Below, piece after piece: positions 1-4,894 of a stretch of DNA of 6,944 bases. The stretch spans positions 1 through 6,944 of the forward strand of contig JAKFWE010000059.1 of the NCBI GenBank assembly GCA_021732895.1, in the 5' to 3' direction. Both the position numbers and the translations under genes were made by a program. The notes below the pieces were generated by a model. That model was not told where the DNA came from. It saw only the letters and a program-made list of their open reading frames with translations, and did not search any database. The DNA comes from Allobosea sp. (GTDB taxonomy: Bacteria > Pseudomonadota > Alphaproteobacteria > Rhizobiales > Beijerinckiaceae). The number at the start of each line of letters is the position of its first letter. Position 1 is the stretch's first letter.

Positions 1-1
1 T

Positions 2-520
2 TCCCTTATCACGGCGCGCTTCGCCAACGAGCAGGGTCGGCTGGTCTTCGCGGTGCCGGGCTCGCCGCTCGATCCGCGCGCCGAGGGCGCCAACCTGCTG
101 ATTCGCGAAGGCGCGACCCTTTGCGCGGAAGCCTCCCACGTCATCGAGGCGCTGGCGCCGCTGCTGCGTTCGACGCAGCCTTTGGCGACCCCGCCGACCC
201 TCATTCGCGAAGGTCCGCCGCAGGCGCGGCATGAGGCGCTCTGGGACGAGCTGGACCTGCCGGACATCGCGCCGCCGCCGCAGGCTCCGGTTGCCGAGGC
301 GCCCGAGCCGGATCCGCATCCGCTCGCGCACGGCCTCGGGCCCGAGGCAGACCGGAGCGGGCTGCTGGCGCTGCTCGGCGCGACGCCGGTCTCCATCGAC
401 GATCTCGTCAGGATCAGCGGCCGCCCCGTGCGCGACGTCCTGCGTGACGTGACCGACCTCGAACTCGATGGCGCGATCAGGCGCCATCCCGGCGGCGCCC
501 TGACGCGTACGCTGACGTGA
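2..520 (+). CDS. dprA: DprA (Smf) DNA-processing protein, C-terminal part
   Basis: This is the C-terminal 172 residues of DprA, the cytoplasmic protein that binds incoming single-stranded DNA and loads RecA during natural transformation; it is also common in bacteria not known to be competent. The reading frame is open from base 2, so the true start lies outside the window. The GTG at 53 is an internal valine codon and not a start. The first 38 visible residues carry the end of the Rossmann-like DprA core, with the family signature SLITARFANEQGR, then FAVPGSPLDPRAEG and NLLIREGA. A Pro/Ala-rich linker of about 60 residues follows. The last 55 residues form the winged-helix domain (GLLALLGATPVSIDDLVRISG, then VLRDVTDLELDGAI). 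It stops at TGA 518-520, 25 bp before the convergent stop of the next gene. In many Hyphomicrobiales topA follows dprA directly, but it does not here. The family call is very secure. Confidence 0.95.
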   Translation, partial: SLITARFANEQGRLVFAVPGSPLDPRAEGANLLIREGATLCAEASHVIEALAPLLRSTQPLATPPTLIREGPPQARHEALWDELDLPDIAPPPQAPVAEAPEPDPHPLAHGLGPEADRSGLLALLGATPVSIDDLVRISGRPVRDVLRDVTDLELDGAIRRHPGGALTRTLT

Positions 521-552
521 GCGACGTTCCGTCTCGAAGGCGCCGTCACGTC
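514..552. terminator. Possible bidirectional terminator stem spanning two convergent stop codons
   Basis: GACGTGA at 514-520 pairs perfectly with TCACGTC at 546-552. GCG 521-523 can also pair with CGC 541-543 if two bases bulge, and TTC 527-529 with GAA 536-538. The stem includes the stop codons of dprA (plus) and of the small gene on the minus strand. There is no T-run on either side, so termination is only a suggestion from position and pairing. Confidence 0.3.
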
Positions 553-821
553 CCGGGTTGGATGCGCAGGCTCAGCGCCTCGGCCTCCTGCCGCGTCATC
601 TCGAGGAAATAGACCAGTTGCCCGAGCTCGGCGGTTTTCGCCATGGTTCCGAGCTCGCGCAGAAGTTCCTCGATGTAGCGCGCGACCTCCCATTGCAGTC
701 GGCAATGCTGCCGGCGGCAGGCGGCGATCGCGTCATCGCCTGAGAGCGCGAGCCATCCTGACCAGGCGTCGGTCTCCGGTTCTCCTGTCGCCGCGGAAGG
801 GAAATCAGCGGAGGCGGGCAT
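546..821 (-). CDS. Small YFLEM-motif protein of unknown function, copy 1
   Basis: This encodes 91 residues with no signal peptide or membrane segment. Residues 36-86 form two likely amphipathic helices: ARYIEELLRELGTMAKTAEL, then LVYFLEMTRQEA. The N-terminal 30 residues are low-complexity and acidic/Ala-rich. The same helical core occurs in the gene just upstream on this strand (882-1214), with 18 of 32 residues identical from the shared Tyr-Ile to Glu-Ala, so the two are tandem paralogues. The start at ATG 821 was chosen because AAGGAG at 829-834 lies 7 nt before it. In-frame alternatives at ATG 842 or TTG 857 lack such a site. I recall similar YIxxLxxEL and YFLEMA motifs in small hypothetical proteins of Hyphomicrobiales but know no function. 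A helical protein-binding or regulatory role is conceivable; nothing here proves it. Confidence 0.72.
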   Translation of the reverse strand: MPASADFPSAATGEPETDAWSGWLALSGDDAIAACRRQHCRLQWEVARYIEELLRELGTMAKTAELGQLVYFLEMTRQEAEALSLRIQPGT

Positions 822-828
822 CGCAGGG

Positions 829-834
829 CTCCTT
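829..834 (-). promoter_or_regulatory. Ribosome binding site that fixes the start at 821
   Basis: Read on the minus strand this is AAGGAG, 7 nt upstream of ATG 821. It favours that start over the in-frame ATG 842, which would place this site inside the coding region. Confidence 0.7.
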
Positions 835-840
835 GGTTGC

Positions 841-857
841 ATGGCCGAGTAATACAA
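841..857 (-). repeat. 17-nt upstream motif, copy 1 (TTGTATTACTCGGCCAT)
   Basis: On the minus strand this reads TTGTATTACTCGGCCAT, ending 19 nt before the start of the small gene at 821. A near copy, TTGTATAACTCGCTCAT, lies at 1277-1293 upstream of the paralogous gene; 14 of 17 bases match. The TATTAC/TATAAC part resembles a -10 box, but no convincing -35 lies at the right distance. It is either a promoter core or operator, or a remnant of the duplication that made the two genes. Confidence 0.45.
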
Positions 858-862
858 CCACA

Positions 863-876
863 GGTTTTAACAAACC
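863..876. promoter_or_regulatory. Inverted repeat between the two small paralogues
   Basis: GGTTT at 863-867 and AAACC at 872-876 are inverted around TAAC, in an AT-rich island within very GC-rich DNA. It lies between the stop of the upstream small gene (882) and the 17-nt motif at 841-857, where a promoter or operator for the downstream gene would sit. The arms are short and the function is uncertain. Confidence 0.25.
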
Positions 877-881
877 ATGTG

Positions 882-1214
882 TCATCGTGTCTGCCACATG
901 GCTGCCGAAGGCTCGCCGGCGCCGTGATTCGCGACCTGGATCGATGCCTCGATCCGCGCCATTTCAAGAAAATAGGCGAGGGTGCTCAGATCGGCTTCGC
1001 GGGCGATGGCGCGCAACTCGGAACTGAGAGCCTCGATATACAACGCGGCCTCGAGCCGGGCGCGCTGCAGCCCGTCGCGCGTCGCCGATCGCCGCGCCGG
1101 CGCGGCGGCGCGGCGGCGCCCGTCAACCGGCCCAGCCAGGCCGTTGTCAGCCAAGGCGCCGCCGCTTGGCGAATCGTCAGGCTCTGCCTCATCATCTCGC
1201 TCCCGATTTCCCAT
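882..1214 (-). CDS. Small YFLEM-motif protein of unknown function, copy 2
   Basis: This encodes 110 residues, soluble by appearance. The first 45 residues are low-complexity, first acidic and then rich in Arg/Ala. The conserved core is at about 50-90: ARLEAALYIEALSSELRAI, then STLAYFLEMARIEA, predicted as two helices. It is a paralogue of the gene at 546-821 (18 of 32 core residues identical). The ATG at 1214 was chosen because GGAG at 1221-1224 lies 6 nt ahead. ATG 1226, in the same frame, would add four residues (MESP) and has no clear ribosome site. An overlapping ATG-rich frame at 1190-1231 is open but lacks the conserved core. The two small genes are co-oriented and 60 bp apart, so they may be one operon or separately promoted, since each has its own 17-nt motif. 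The function is unknown. Confidence 0.7.
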   Translation of the reverse strand: MGNRERDDEAEPDDSPSGGALADNGLAGPVDGRRRAAAPARRSATRDGLQRARLEAALYIEALSSELRAIAREADLSTLAYFLEMARIEASIQVANHGAGEPSAAMWQTR

Positions 1215-1220
1215 CGGCGA

Positions 1221-1224
1221 CTCC
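1221..1224 (-). promoter_or_regulatory. Ribosome binding site supporting the start at 1214
   Basis: On the minus strand this is GGAG, spaced 6 nt from ATG 1214. It overlaps the alternative ATG at 1226, which argues for the shorter protein. Confidence 0.45.
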
Positions 1225-1276
1225 ATTCCACGCGCGTCGCGCGCTTTCCCCGAATGTGACGCGAACTCCCGTCAGA

Positions 1277-1293
1277 ATGAGCGAGTTATACAA
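1277..1293 (-). repeat. 17-nt upstream motif, copy 2 (TTGTATAACTCGCTCAT)
   Basis: Minus-strand TTGTATAACTCGCTCAT lies about 62 nt upstream of ATG 1214 and matches the copy at 841-857 in 14 of 17 bases. A further TTGTAT sits 9 nt upstream of it (1297-1302). The surrounding 1276-1320 is the most AT-rich part of this intergenic region and is the likely promoter zone of the small gene. Confidence 0.45.
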
Positions 1294-1323
1294 AGAATAC
1301 AATCTGTGATTGAAACATTCTGA

Positions 1324-1347
1324 GCCAGCCGGCGCTCGCCGGCTGGC
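1324..1347. repeat. Perfect 10-bp hairpin, loop GCTC
   Basis: GCCAGCCGGC at 1324-1333 pairs perfectly with GCCGGCTGGC at 1338-1347 around a 4-base loop. No T-run follows on either strand, and no gene reads into this region from either side, so a conventional terminator is not expected here. A small-RNA stem, a protein-binding palindrome or a mobile-repeat remnant are possible. Confidence 0.5.
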
Positions 1348-1353
1348 GGACAG

Positions 1354-1369
1354 GCGCCGGCGCCGGCGC
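1354..1369. repeat. 16-bp self-complementary GC palindrome
   Basis: GCGCCGGCGCCGGCGC equals its own reverse complement and is also a tandem of GCGCCG units. It starts 7 bp after the 1324-1347 hairpin. In DNA this GC-rich, simple palindromes arise easily, so its function is doubtful. Confidence 0.35.
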
Positions 1370-1504
1370 TGACCGGACGGGCGACCCGGGGCCGCCTATC
1401 CGGCTCGCCGCAATCCGGCCGCGATTGGTTCAGCTTGCATTCAAGGCCCACGCGCTACGCGTCGGCATCGACGGTCGAGAACCGTCCGGCCAAGGAGTGT
1501 CACC

Positions 1505-1978
1505 ATGAGGTCTCTCAGGCATATCGTCAGCGCCGCCATGTCGGCAGCCGTCATCCTGCCGCTGGGCGCAGTCGCGCCGGCTTTGGCGTCCGGCGCGGTT
1601 CGCCCGGTCGATGCCACAAGGATCGACGCCGTTGGCGCGGACTACACCCAGTATCGCGGCCGGGGTGGCCGCGGCTGGGGTGGACGTGGCGCGGCGATCG
1701 CGGCGGGGGCGATCGGGCTGGGCATCCTCGGCGGCGCCGCGATCGCGGCGAACCGCAGATCCTATGCCGATCCCTATTACGGCTACGATGGCTACGGCTA
1801 CGCGCCGGCCTATGGCTATGCGCCCACTTATGGCGCATATGGCGGTTATGCACCGGAATACGACGAGCCGGTGGTGTATGCGCCGCCGCGCCGGGTCTAC
1901 GGCTATGGGCGCCACCGCGATCCGCGCGAGGGGTTCGTCCTGCCCGACGGCCGGCCCGACCCGGCGCGCCTGCGTTGA
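1505..1978 (+). CDS. Small exported Gly/Tyr-rich protein
   Basis: This encodes 157 residues. It starts at ATG 1505, 7 nt after AAGGAG (1492-1497). Residues 1-28 look like a Sec signal peptide: Arg/His start, hydrophobic core, ending APALA before SG. After cleavage come a Gly/Arg/Trp-rich stretch (51-62), a hydrophobic Ala/Gly/Ile segment (63-82) that could insert in a membrane or self-associate, and a Tyr-Gly-Ala-Pro repeat region (87-134) with recurring GYGYAP/YGYAP units. The tail is charged (DPREGFVLPDGRP). Exported proteins of this build, with a glycine-zipper-like segment and Tyr-rich repeats, are common and uncharacterised in Hyphomicrobiales. It probably acts in the periplasm or at the outer membrane. 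No catalytic motif is visible. The next gene follows 70 bp later on the same strand and also encodes an exported low-complexity protein. Confidence 0.8.
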   Translation: MRSLRHIVSAAMSAAVILPLGAVAPALASGAVRPVDATRIDAVGADYTQYRGRGGRGWGGRGAAIAAGAIGLGILGGAAIAANRRSYADPYYGYDGYGYAPAYGYAPTYGAYGGYAPEYDEPVVYAPPRRVYGYGRHRDPREGFVLPDGRPDPARLR

Positions 1979-1991
1979 AGACGATCGATCG

Positions 1992-2005
1992 CGCCGACGT
2001 CGGCG
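1992..2005. repeat. 14-bp palindrome between the two exported-protein genes
   Basis: CGCCGACGTCGGCG is its own reverse complement and lies 13 bp after the stop of the Gly/Tyr-rich gene. It could fold as a CGCCG/CGGCG stem with loop ACGT. No T-run follows, so it may attenuate transcription or mean nothing. Confidence 0.3.
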
Positions 2006-2048
2006 GTCAAACGAGGCCACGATCGGGCCGATTGGGGAGCAAGCGACC

Positions 2049-2420
2049 ATGTTGATCAAGAAGAACGGGCCGCTCGGGCTGGGGCTGCTCGCCTGCGCGC
2101 TGTTCTGGGCGGCGCCCGCCAGCGCGCAGTTCGATCGCGGTTATGATCGCCGCGACAGATATGAGCGTTACGAAAACCTCGATCCCTATGAACGGCGGCG
2201 TCACGATGGGCGCGACGATCGTCGCGGCCGCTTCGATCGCGATGAGGGTCGCGGCGAATTCGGCCGGCGGGGACGCGACGACGGGTTCGGCGACCGGCCC
2301 CGTGGCAATGCGCGCCCGAGCTTCGCGGGGCCGAGTCTCGAGGAGCAGAAGCGGGCGCTCAAGAACCATCGCGACGCGCAGAAGAAGGCGATCAAGCGGG
2401 GCTACGTCCTGCCCCAATAG
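2049..2420 (+). CDS. Small exported Arg/Asp-rich protein
   Basis: This encodes 123 residues. The reading frame is open far upstream, but translation most likely starts at ATG 2049: GGAG at 2036-2039 precedes it by 9 nt and a signal peptide begins right there. Residues 1-26 have a Lys-Lys start, a Leu/Ala core and an ASA cleavage site before QFDR. LLAC at 13-16 is a weak lipobox, so a lipoprotein is a less likely alternative. Residues 27-90 are highly charged and disordered (DRGYDRRDRYERYE and more Arg/Asp/Gly blocks). The C-terminal 35 residues contain SLEEQKRALKNHRDAQKKAI, a basic helix, then RGYVLPQ. It is 70 bp downstream of the Gly/Tyr-rich exported protein and may be co-transcribed. No enzymatic motif is seen; an envelope-associated or nucleic-acid/polyanion-binding role is speculation. 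Confidence 0.75.
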   Translation: MLIKKNGPLGLGLLACALFWAAPASAQFDRGYDRRDRYERYENLDPYERRRHDGRDDRRGRFDRDEGRGEFGRRGRDDGFGDRPRGNARPSFAGPSLEEQKRALKNHRDAQKKAIKRGYVLPQ

Positions 2421-2444
2421 GCCGCCGACGTGCTGGCGACAGGA

Positions 2445-2475
2445 AGCGCCTTCGCCTGGTGATGGCGAGGGCGTT
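2445..2475. terminator. Bidirectional hairpin between convergent genes
   Basis: AGCGCCTTCGCC at 2445-2456 pairs with GGCGAGGGCGTT at 2464-2475 over 12 bp (two G-T wobbles) around a 7-base loop. It lies 24 bp after the stop of the exported Arg/Asp-rich gene on the plus strand and 5 bp after the stop of ruvX on the minus strand, where a shared terminator is expected. The T-tracts are poor on both sides (CTTCCTGT after the stem on the minus strand). Confidence 0.6.
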
Positions 2476-2480
2476 CTGCG

Positions 2481-2972
2481 TTACCGGTCGCCTGTCTCCG
2501 GGTCGGACATTCGCAGCAGCCGGTCGAGCGCGCCTTGCAGAATATAGGCGGCCGCCATCTTGTCGATCACGGCCGCGCGCCTGGCCCGCGAGGCGTCGGC
2601 GTCGAGCAGAGTGCGGGTCACCGCGAGCGTCGACAGCCGCTCGTCCCAGAATGCGACGGGAAGGCTTGTGAGCGGCGCGAGATTGCGGATGAACGCCCGC
2701 GTCGATTGCACGCGCGGACCCTCCGAGCCGTCCATGTTCAGCGGCAGGCCGATGATCAGCCCCGCGACGGCGTGCGTCTCCGCGATCCTGAGCAGGGCCG
2801 CCGCGTCCTGGCCGAATTTGACGCGCCTGATCGTCTCCAGCGGCGTCGCGATCCGGCGCTCGACATCCGACAGCGCCAGCCCGATCGTCTTGCTGCCGAG
2901 ATCGAGGCCCAGCAGCCGCGCATGGTCCGGCAGGTCGAGAAATCTGTCCAGCGCAACGATGTTGATCGACAT
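2481..2972 (-). CDS. ruvX: Holliday junction resolvase-like nuclease RuvX/YqgF
   Basis: This encodes 163 residues of the YqgF/RuvX family (RNase H-like fold), a near-universal bacterial cytoplasmic protein linked to Holliday-junction resolution and, in E. coli, to 16S rRNA 5'-end maturation. Family motifs are clear: LGLDLGSKTIGLALSD at 21-36 with the metal-binding Asp24; GLIIGLPLNMDGSEGP at 71-86 with Glu84; WDERLST at 109-115; and IDKMAAAYIL at 136-145 with Asp137. All expected acidic residues are present, so it should be active. ATG 2972 is preferred although the frame runs to 3032, because the upstream 20 codons match no family sequence. It is preceded only by a weak purine stretch (GGCGAGCGG). 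The length is slightly above E. coli YqgF (138 aa) because of an N-terminal stretch of about 20 residues. It lies 73 bp downstream of the receptor gene on the same strand. Confidence 0.93.
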   Translation of the reverse strand: MSINIVALDRFLDLPDHARLLGLDLGSKTIGLALSDVERRIATPLETIRRVKFGQDAAALLRIAETHAVAGLIIGLPLNMDGSEGPRVQSTRAFIRNLAPLTSLPVAFWDERLSTLAVTRTLLDADASRARRAAVIDKMAAAYILQGALDRLLRMSDPETGDR

Positions 2973-2987
2973 GTCCGCTCGCCGGTA

Positions 2988-3021
2988 GCACGCGCCCCCC
3001 GTCCAGGCGAGCGGCGCGTGC
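2988..3021. repeat. 9-bp inverted repeat between receptor gene and ruvX
   Basis: GCACGCGCC at 2988-2996 and GGCGCGTGC at 3013-3021 are perfect inverted arms around a 16-base loop. On the minus strand the stem lies after the stop of the Bug receptor (3046) and 15 bp before the ruvX ATG. It could weaken read-through from the receptor gene into ruvX, but there is no T-tract. Confidence 0.35.
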
Positions 3022-3045
3022 CGGAAGCCCATCCTGCGCCGGCTG

Positions 3046-4035
3046 TCAGTTCTGCGGCGTCACGCCGGCGGCCTTGAGCGAAACCGCCCATTTGTCGACC
3101 TCGGCGAGGAAGCGCCTGGCGTGCGCCTCGCGCGTCCACTCGGCTTCCGGGAAAACGCTCGTCCCGAAACCCTTGAACTTCTCGACGACGGCCGGCTGCT
3201 TCAGCGCCTCGCGCAGCGCCGCGTTGACCTTGTCGAGCACGGGCGCGGGCGTGCCCTTGGGCGCGTAGAGCCCATGCCAGATCGTCATTTCGAGGTCGGT
3301 TCCGGCCTCTTTCGCGGTCGGGATCGTCGGCAGAATGTCCAGGCGCTCCGTCGAGGTCACGGCGTAGGCGCGGATTTTCTCGCCCTGGATCTGCGGCACG
3401 GCCGAGGTCGACTGGTCGCAAAGGATGTCGATCTGGCCGCCGACGAGATCGTTCATCGCCGGGCCGGTGCCGCGATAGGCGACCTGGGCGAATTTCGCGC
3501 CGAGCTGCTGCGACATCAGCACCGCGCAGAGATGCGAGTTGGAGCCGACGCCGGCATGCGCGACGGTCAGCTTGTCGGCGTTGGCCTTGGCGTAGGCGAA
3601 GAAGCCCTTCGCATCGGTCGCGGGCAGGGCCAGCTTGCTGGCGACGACCATCGGCCCGGTGTTGACCAGACCGATCGGCAGGAAATCGGTTTTCGTGTCG
3701 TAGCCGAGATTGCCGTAGAGCGCCGGCGCGGCCGCCAGCGCCAGGTGGTGGATCAGCAGGGTGTGGCCGTCGGGCGCCGCGGCCGCCAGGCGCTTGGCGC
3801 CGGCGGTGCCGCCCGCGCCGGCGACGTTCTCGACCAGCACCGTCTGGCCCAGCGTCTTGCTCATCTGCTCGCCGAGCAGCCTGGCGATGACGTCGCTCGG
3901 GCCGCCCGCCGCGAAAGAGACGATGATCGTCACCGGCTTGGTCGGGTAGGTCTGCGCCAGCCCGGCCCCGGGCAGCGCCATCGCCAGAAGTCCGGCCAGC
4001 GCGAGGCGCCGGGTCTGCGTCGAAAACATCGTCAT
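3046..4035 (-). CDS. Bug/TctC-family periplasmic solute-binding receptor
   Basis: This encodes 329 residues, the usual length for the family. Residues 1-27 are a signal peptide (basic TRR, hydrophobic core, cleavage near GLA before QTYP). The mature start YPTKPVTIIVSFAAGGPSD is the classic Bug motif, whose loop binds a carboxylate group of the ligand. The family region AYRGTGPAMNDLVGGQIDIL at about 195-214 and the later WHGLYAPKGTPAPVLDKVN fit too. Such proteins are receptors of tripartite tricarboxylate transporters (TTT), or orphan receptors. The start at ATG 4035 has GGAGG at 4043-4047, 7 nt ahead. No TctA/TctB membrane partners lie in the window. It is 78 bp downstream of the GntR regulator on the same strand. 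A TTT system (SlcHFG) is reported for sulfolactate uptake in other bacteria, which fits the neighbouring lyase genes, but the ligand here is inferred. Confidence 0.9.
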   Translation of the reverse strand: MTMFSTQTRRLALAGLLAMALPGAGLAQTYPTKPVTIIVSFAAGGPSDVIARLLGEQMSKTLGQTVLVENVAGAGGTAGAKRLAAAAPDGHTLLIHHLALAAAPALYGNLGYDTKTDFLPIGLVNTGPMVVASKLALPATDAKGFFAYAKANADKLTVAHAGVGSNSHLCAVLMSQQLGAKFAQVAYRGTGPAMNDLVGGQIDILCDQSTSAVPQIQGEKIRAYAVTSTERLDILPTIPTAKEAGTDLEMTIWHGLYAPKGTPAPVLDKVNAALREALKQPAVVEKFKGFGTSVFPEAEWTREAHARRFLAEVDKWAVSLKAAGVTPQN

Positions 4036-4113
4036 CCTGTATCCTCCGTTTCAAAAGAGTTCCGCTCTGCGGCGGTTTGGGTCGGAAATGAATAGGCTTT
4101 CGGGGCGGCGCTG

Positions 4114-4878
4114 TCAGCGCAGCTCCGACAGGTAGTGCGCTTCCTCCGTCAGGCAAAGGCTGAGCCGCCGCTCCACCGGCGCGCCGTCGAGACCGAGCGC
4201 GATCCGGTCGATCGACAGCGCCGGGCGTCCCGCCTCGACGCCGAGCAGCGCCGCCTCGTCGCCGTCGAGCGCCACGGCCTTGAGCCGCTCGCGCGCCTGG
4301 GCGACGGTGACGCCATAGCGCGTTGCGTAGAGCCCGTAGAGGTTATTGGGAATCGCGACCGACTCAAGCCCCGGAAACAGCCGTTCCGGCAGGCTCAGCG
4401 TTTCGACGATCGTCGGCCTGGCGTCGAGGAGGCGCACGCGCTGGATGCGGATGACCGGGTCGTCCTCGTTCAGCTCGAGCCCGTCGCGTTCGGCCGCGTC
4501 GGCGGGTGCGATCAGGATCGAGAGCACCCGGCTGTCGGGGAAGCGCGGCGCGCCATGGTCGGGCGTCAGCTTGAAATACTGGAACAGGATGCGCCGCTCG
4601 TCATGCTGCGCCACGAAGGTGCCGCGCCCCTGGCGGCGCACCAGCAGGTTCTGGGCCGCCAGCTCGTCGAGCGCCTTGCGCACGGTGCCCTGGCTGACGC
4701 CGATCTCGGCCGCGAGCTGGCCTTCGCTCGGAAGGCTCGCCCCCGGGGGCCAGACGCCGTCGGCGATGCGCCGCACGAAGATCGCCTTGACCTGGGCGTA
4801 GAGCGGCCGGAAGCCCAGCGTCTCGACCATGTCGCCGCCGCCGGCTTGGATTGCATTTTCGAGCTTGTGCCCTGTCAT
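4114..4878 (-). CDS. GntR-family transcriptional regulator, HutC subfamily (UTRA domain)
   Basis: This encodes 254 residues from ATG 4878, or 238 from ATG 4830 (Met17). Residues 24-91 are a GntR winged helix: PLYAQVKAIFVRRIADG, then LPSEGQLAAEIGVSQGTVRKALDEL split over the recognition helix, then the wing RRQGRGTFVA. From about 112 to 250 lies a UTRA ligand-binding domain (HutC type), with VIRIQRVRLLDARPTIVET and the terminal RRLSLCLTEEAHYLSEL region. It is divergent from the UxaA-type lyase genes, and a perfect palindrome lies 2 bp upstream of ATG 4878, so it is most likely a ligand-responsive repressor of both directions. ATG 4878 has no Shine-Dalgarno and a predicted promoter reaches almost to it, so it may be leaderless; ATG 4830 has only a GGCGGCGGCG stretch before it. 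It is followed 78 bp later by the Bug receptor. The ligand is unknown, perhaps sulfolactate or a related acid. Confidence 0.92.
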   Translation of the reverse strand: MTGHKLENAIQAGGGDMVETLGFRPLYAQVKAIFVRRIADGVWPPGASLPSEGQLAAEIGVSQGTVRKALDELAAQNLLVRRQGRGTFVAQHDERRILFQYFKLTPDHGAPRFPDSRVLSILIAPADAAERDGLELNEDDPVIRIQRVRLLDARPTIVETLSLPERLFPGLESVAIPNNLYGLYATRYGVTVAQARERLKAVALDGDEAALLGVEAGRPALSIDRIALGLDGAPVERRLSLCLTEEAHYLSELR

Positions 4879-4892
4879 ATGTCTTATATAAG
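4865..4892 (+). promoter_or_regulatory. Candidate sigma-70 promoter for the lyase operon
   Basis: TTGTGC at 4865-4870 (preceded by C, as in alphaproteobacterial CTTG -35 boxes) and TATAAG at 4887-4892 are 16 bp apart. Transcription would start near 4899, about 60 bases before the small-subunit start. The -10 lies inside the palindrome 4881-4894, so a bound regulator would block it. Minus-strand TCGACC and TATATA, 17 bp apart in the same stretch, could serve the regulator gene. Confidence 0.5.
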
Positions 4893-4894
4893 AC
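4881..4894. promoter_or_regulatory. Perfect 14-bp palindrome, likely GntR operator
   Basis: GTCTTATATAAGAC equals its reverse complement and lies between the divergent regulator (ATG 4878) and the lyase small subunit (ATG 4960). It is AT-rich, as expected of GntR/HutC sites. A further half-site, TAAGTC, follows directly at 4895-4900, giving TAAGAC-TAAGTC in tandem. I found no second full copy in the window. Binding would cover the -10 elements of both divergent promoters and give autoregulation. Confidence 0.7.

Larger units (their letters stand above)
1227..1504. other. Divergent intergenic region with AT-rich promoter zone and GC-rich palindromes
   Basis: This is 278 bp between the minus-strand small gene and the plus-strand secreted-protein gene, with no convincing coding sequence. 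It holds the AT-rich segment 1276-1320 and two strong palindromes at 1324-1347 and 1354-1369. The last 80 bases lead to the ribosome site of the next gene, and I see no clear sigma-70 promoter for that gene. Confidence 0.6.

Noticed and set aside
837..1323. Plus-strand open frames over the two small minus-strand genes
   Set aside because: They are Arg/Ser/Ala-rich shadows without ribosome sites. The minus-strand frames share a conserved core, which is evidence of selection on that strand.
1611..2048. Upstream extension of the Arg/Asp-rich exported protein
   Set aside because: It overlaps the Gly/Tyr-rich gene in another frame and would bury the signal peptide that begins at ATG 2049.
3121..4095. 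Plus-strand open frame (324 codons) across the Bug receptor gene
   Set aside because: It is an antisense shadow with low-complexity Arg/Gly/Val composition and no ribosome site. The minus-strand frame matches the Bug family over its full length.
4060..4113. Possible terminator between the GntR gene and the receptor gene
   Set aside because: On the minus strand a CCGC-AGA-GCGG stem followed by AACTCTTTT looks terminator-like, but the stem is only 4 bp. I did not list it.
2756..4156. Minus-strand frame of 466 codons overlapping receptor and ruvX in a different frame
   Set aside because: Its composition is Arg/Gly-dominated, and its end contains a scrambled out-of-frame reading of ruvX. The Bug and RuvX frames explain this DNA.
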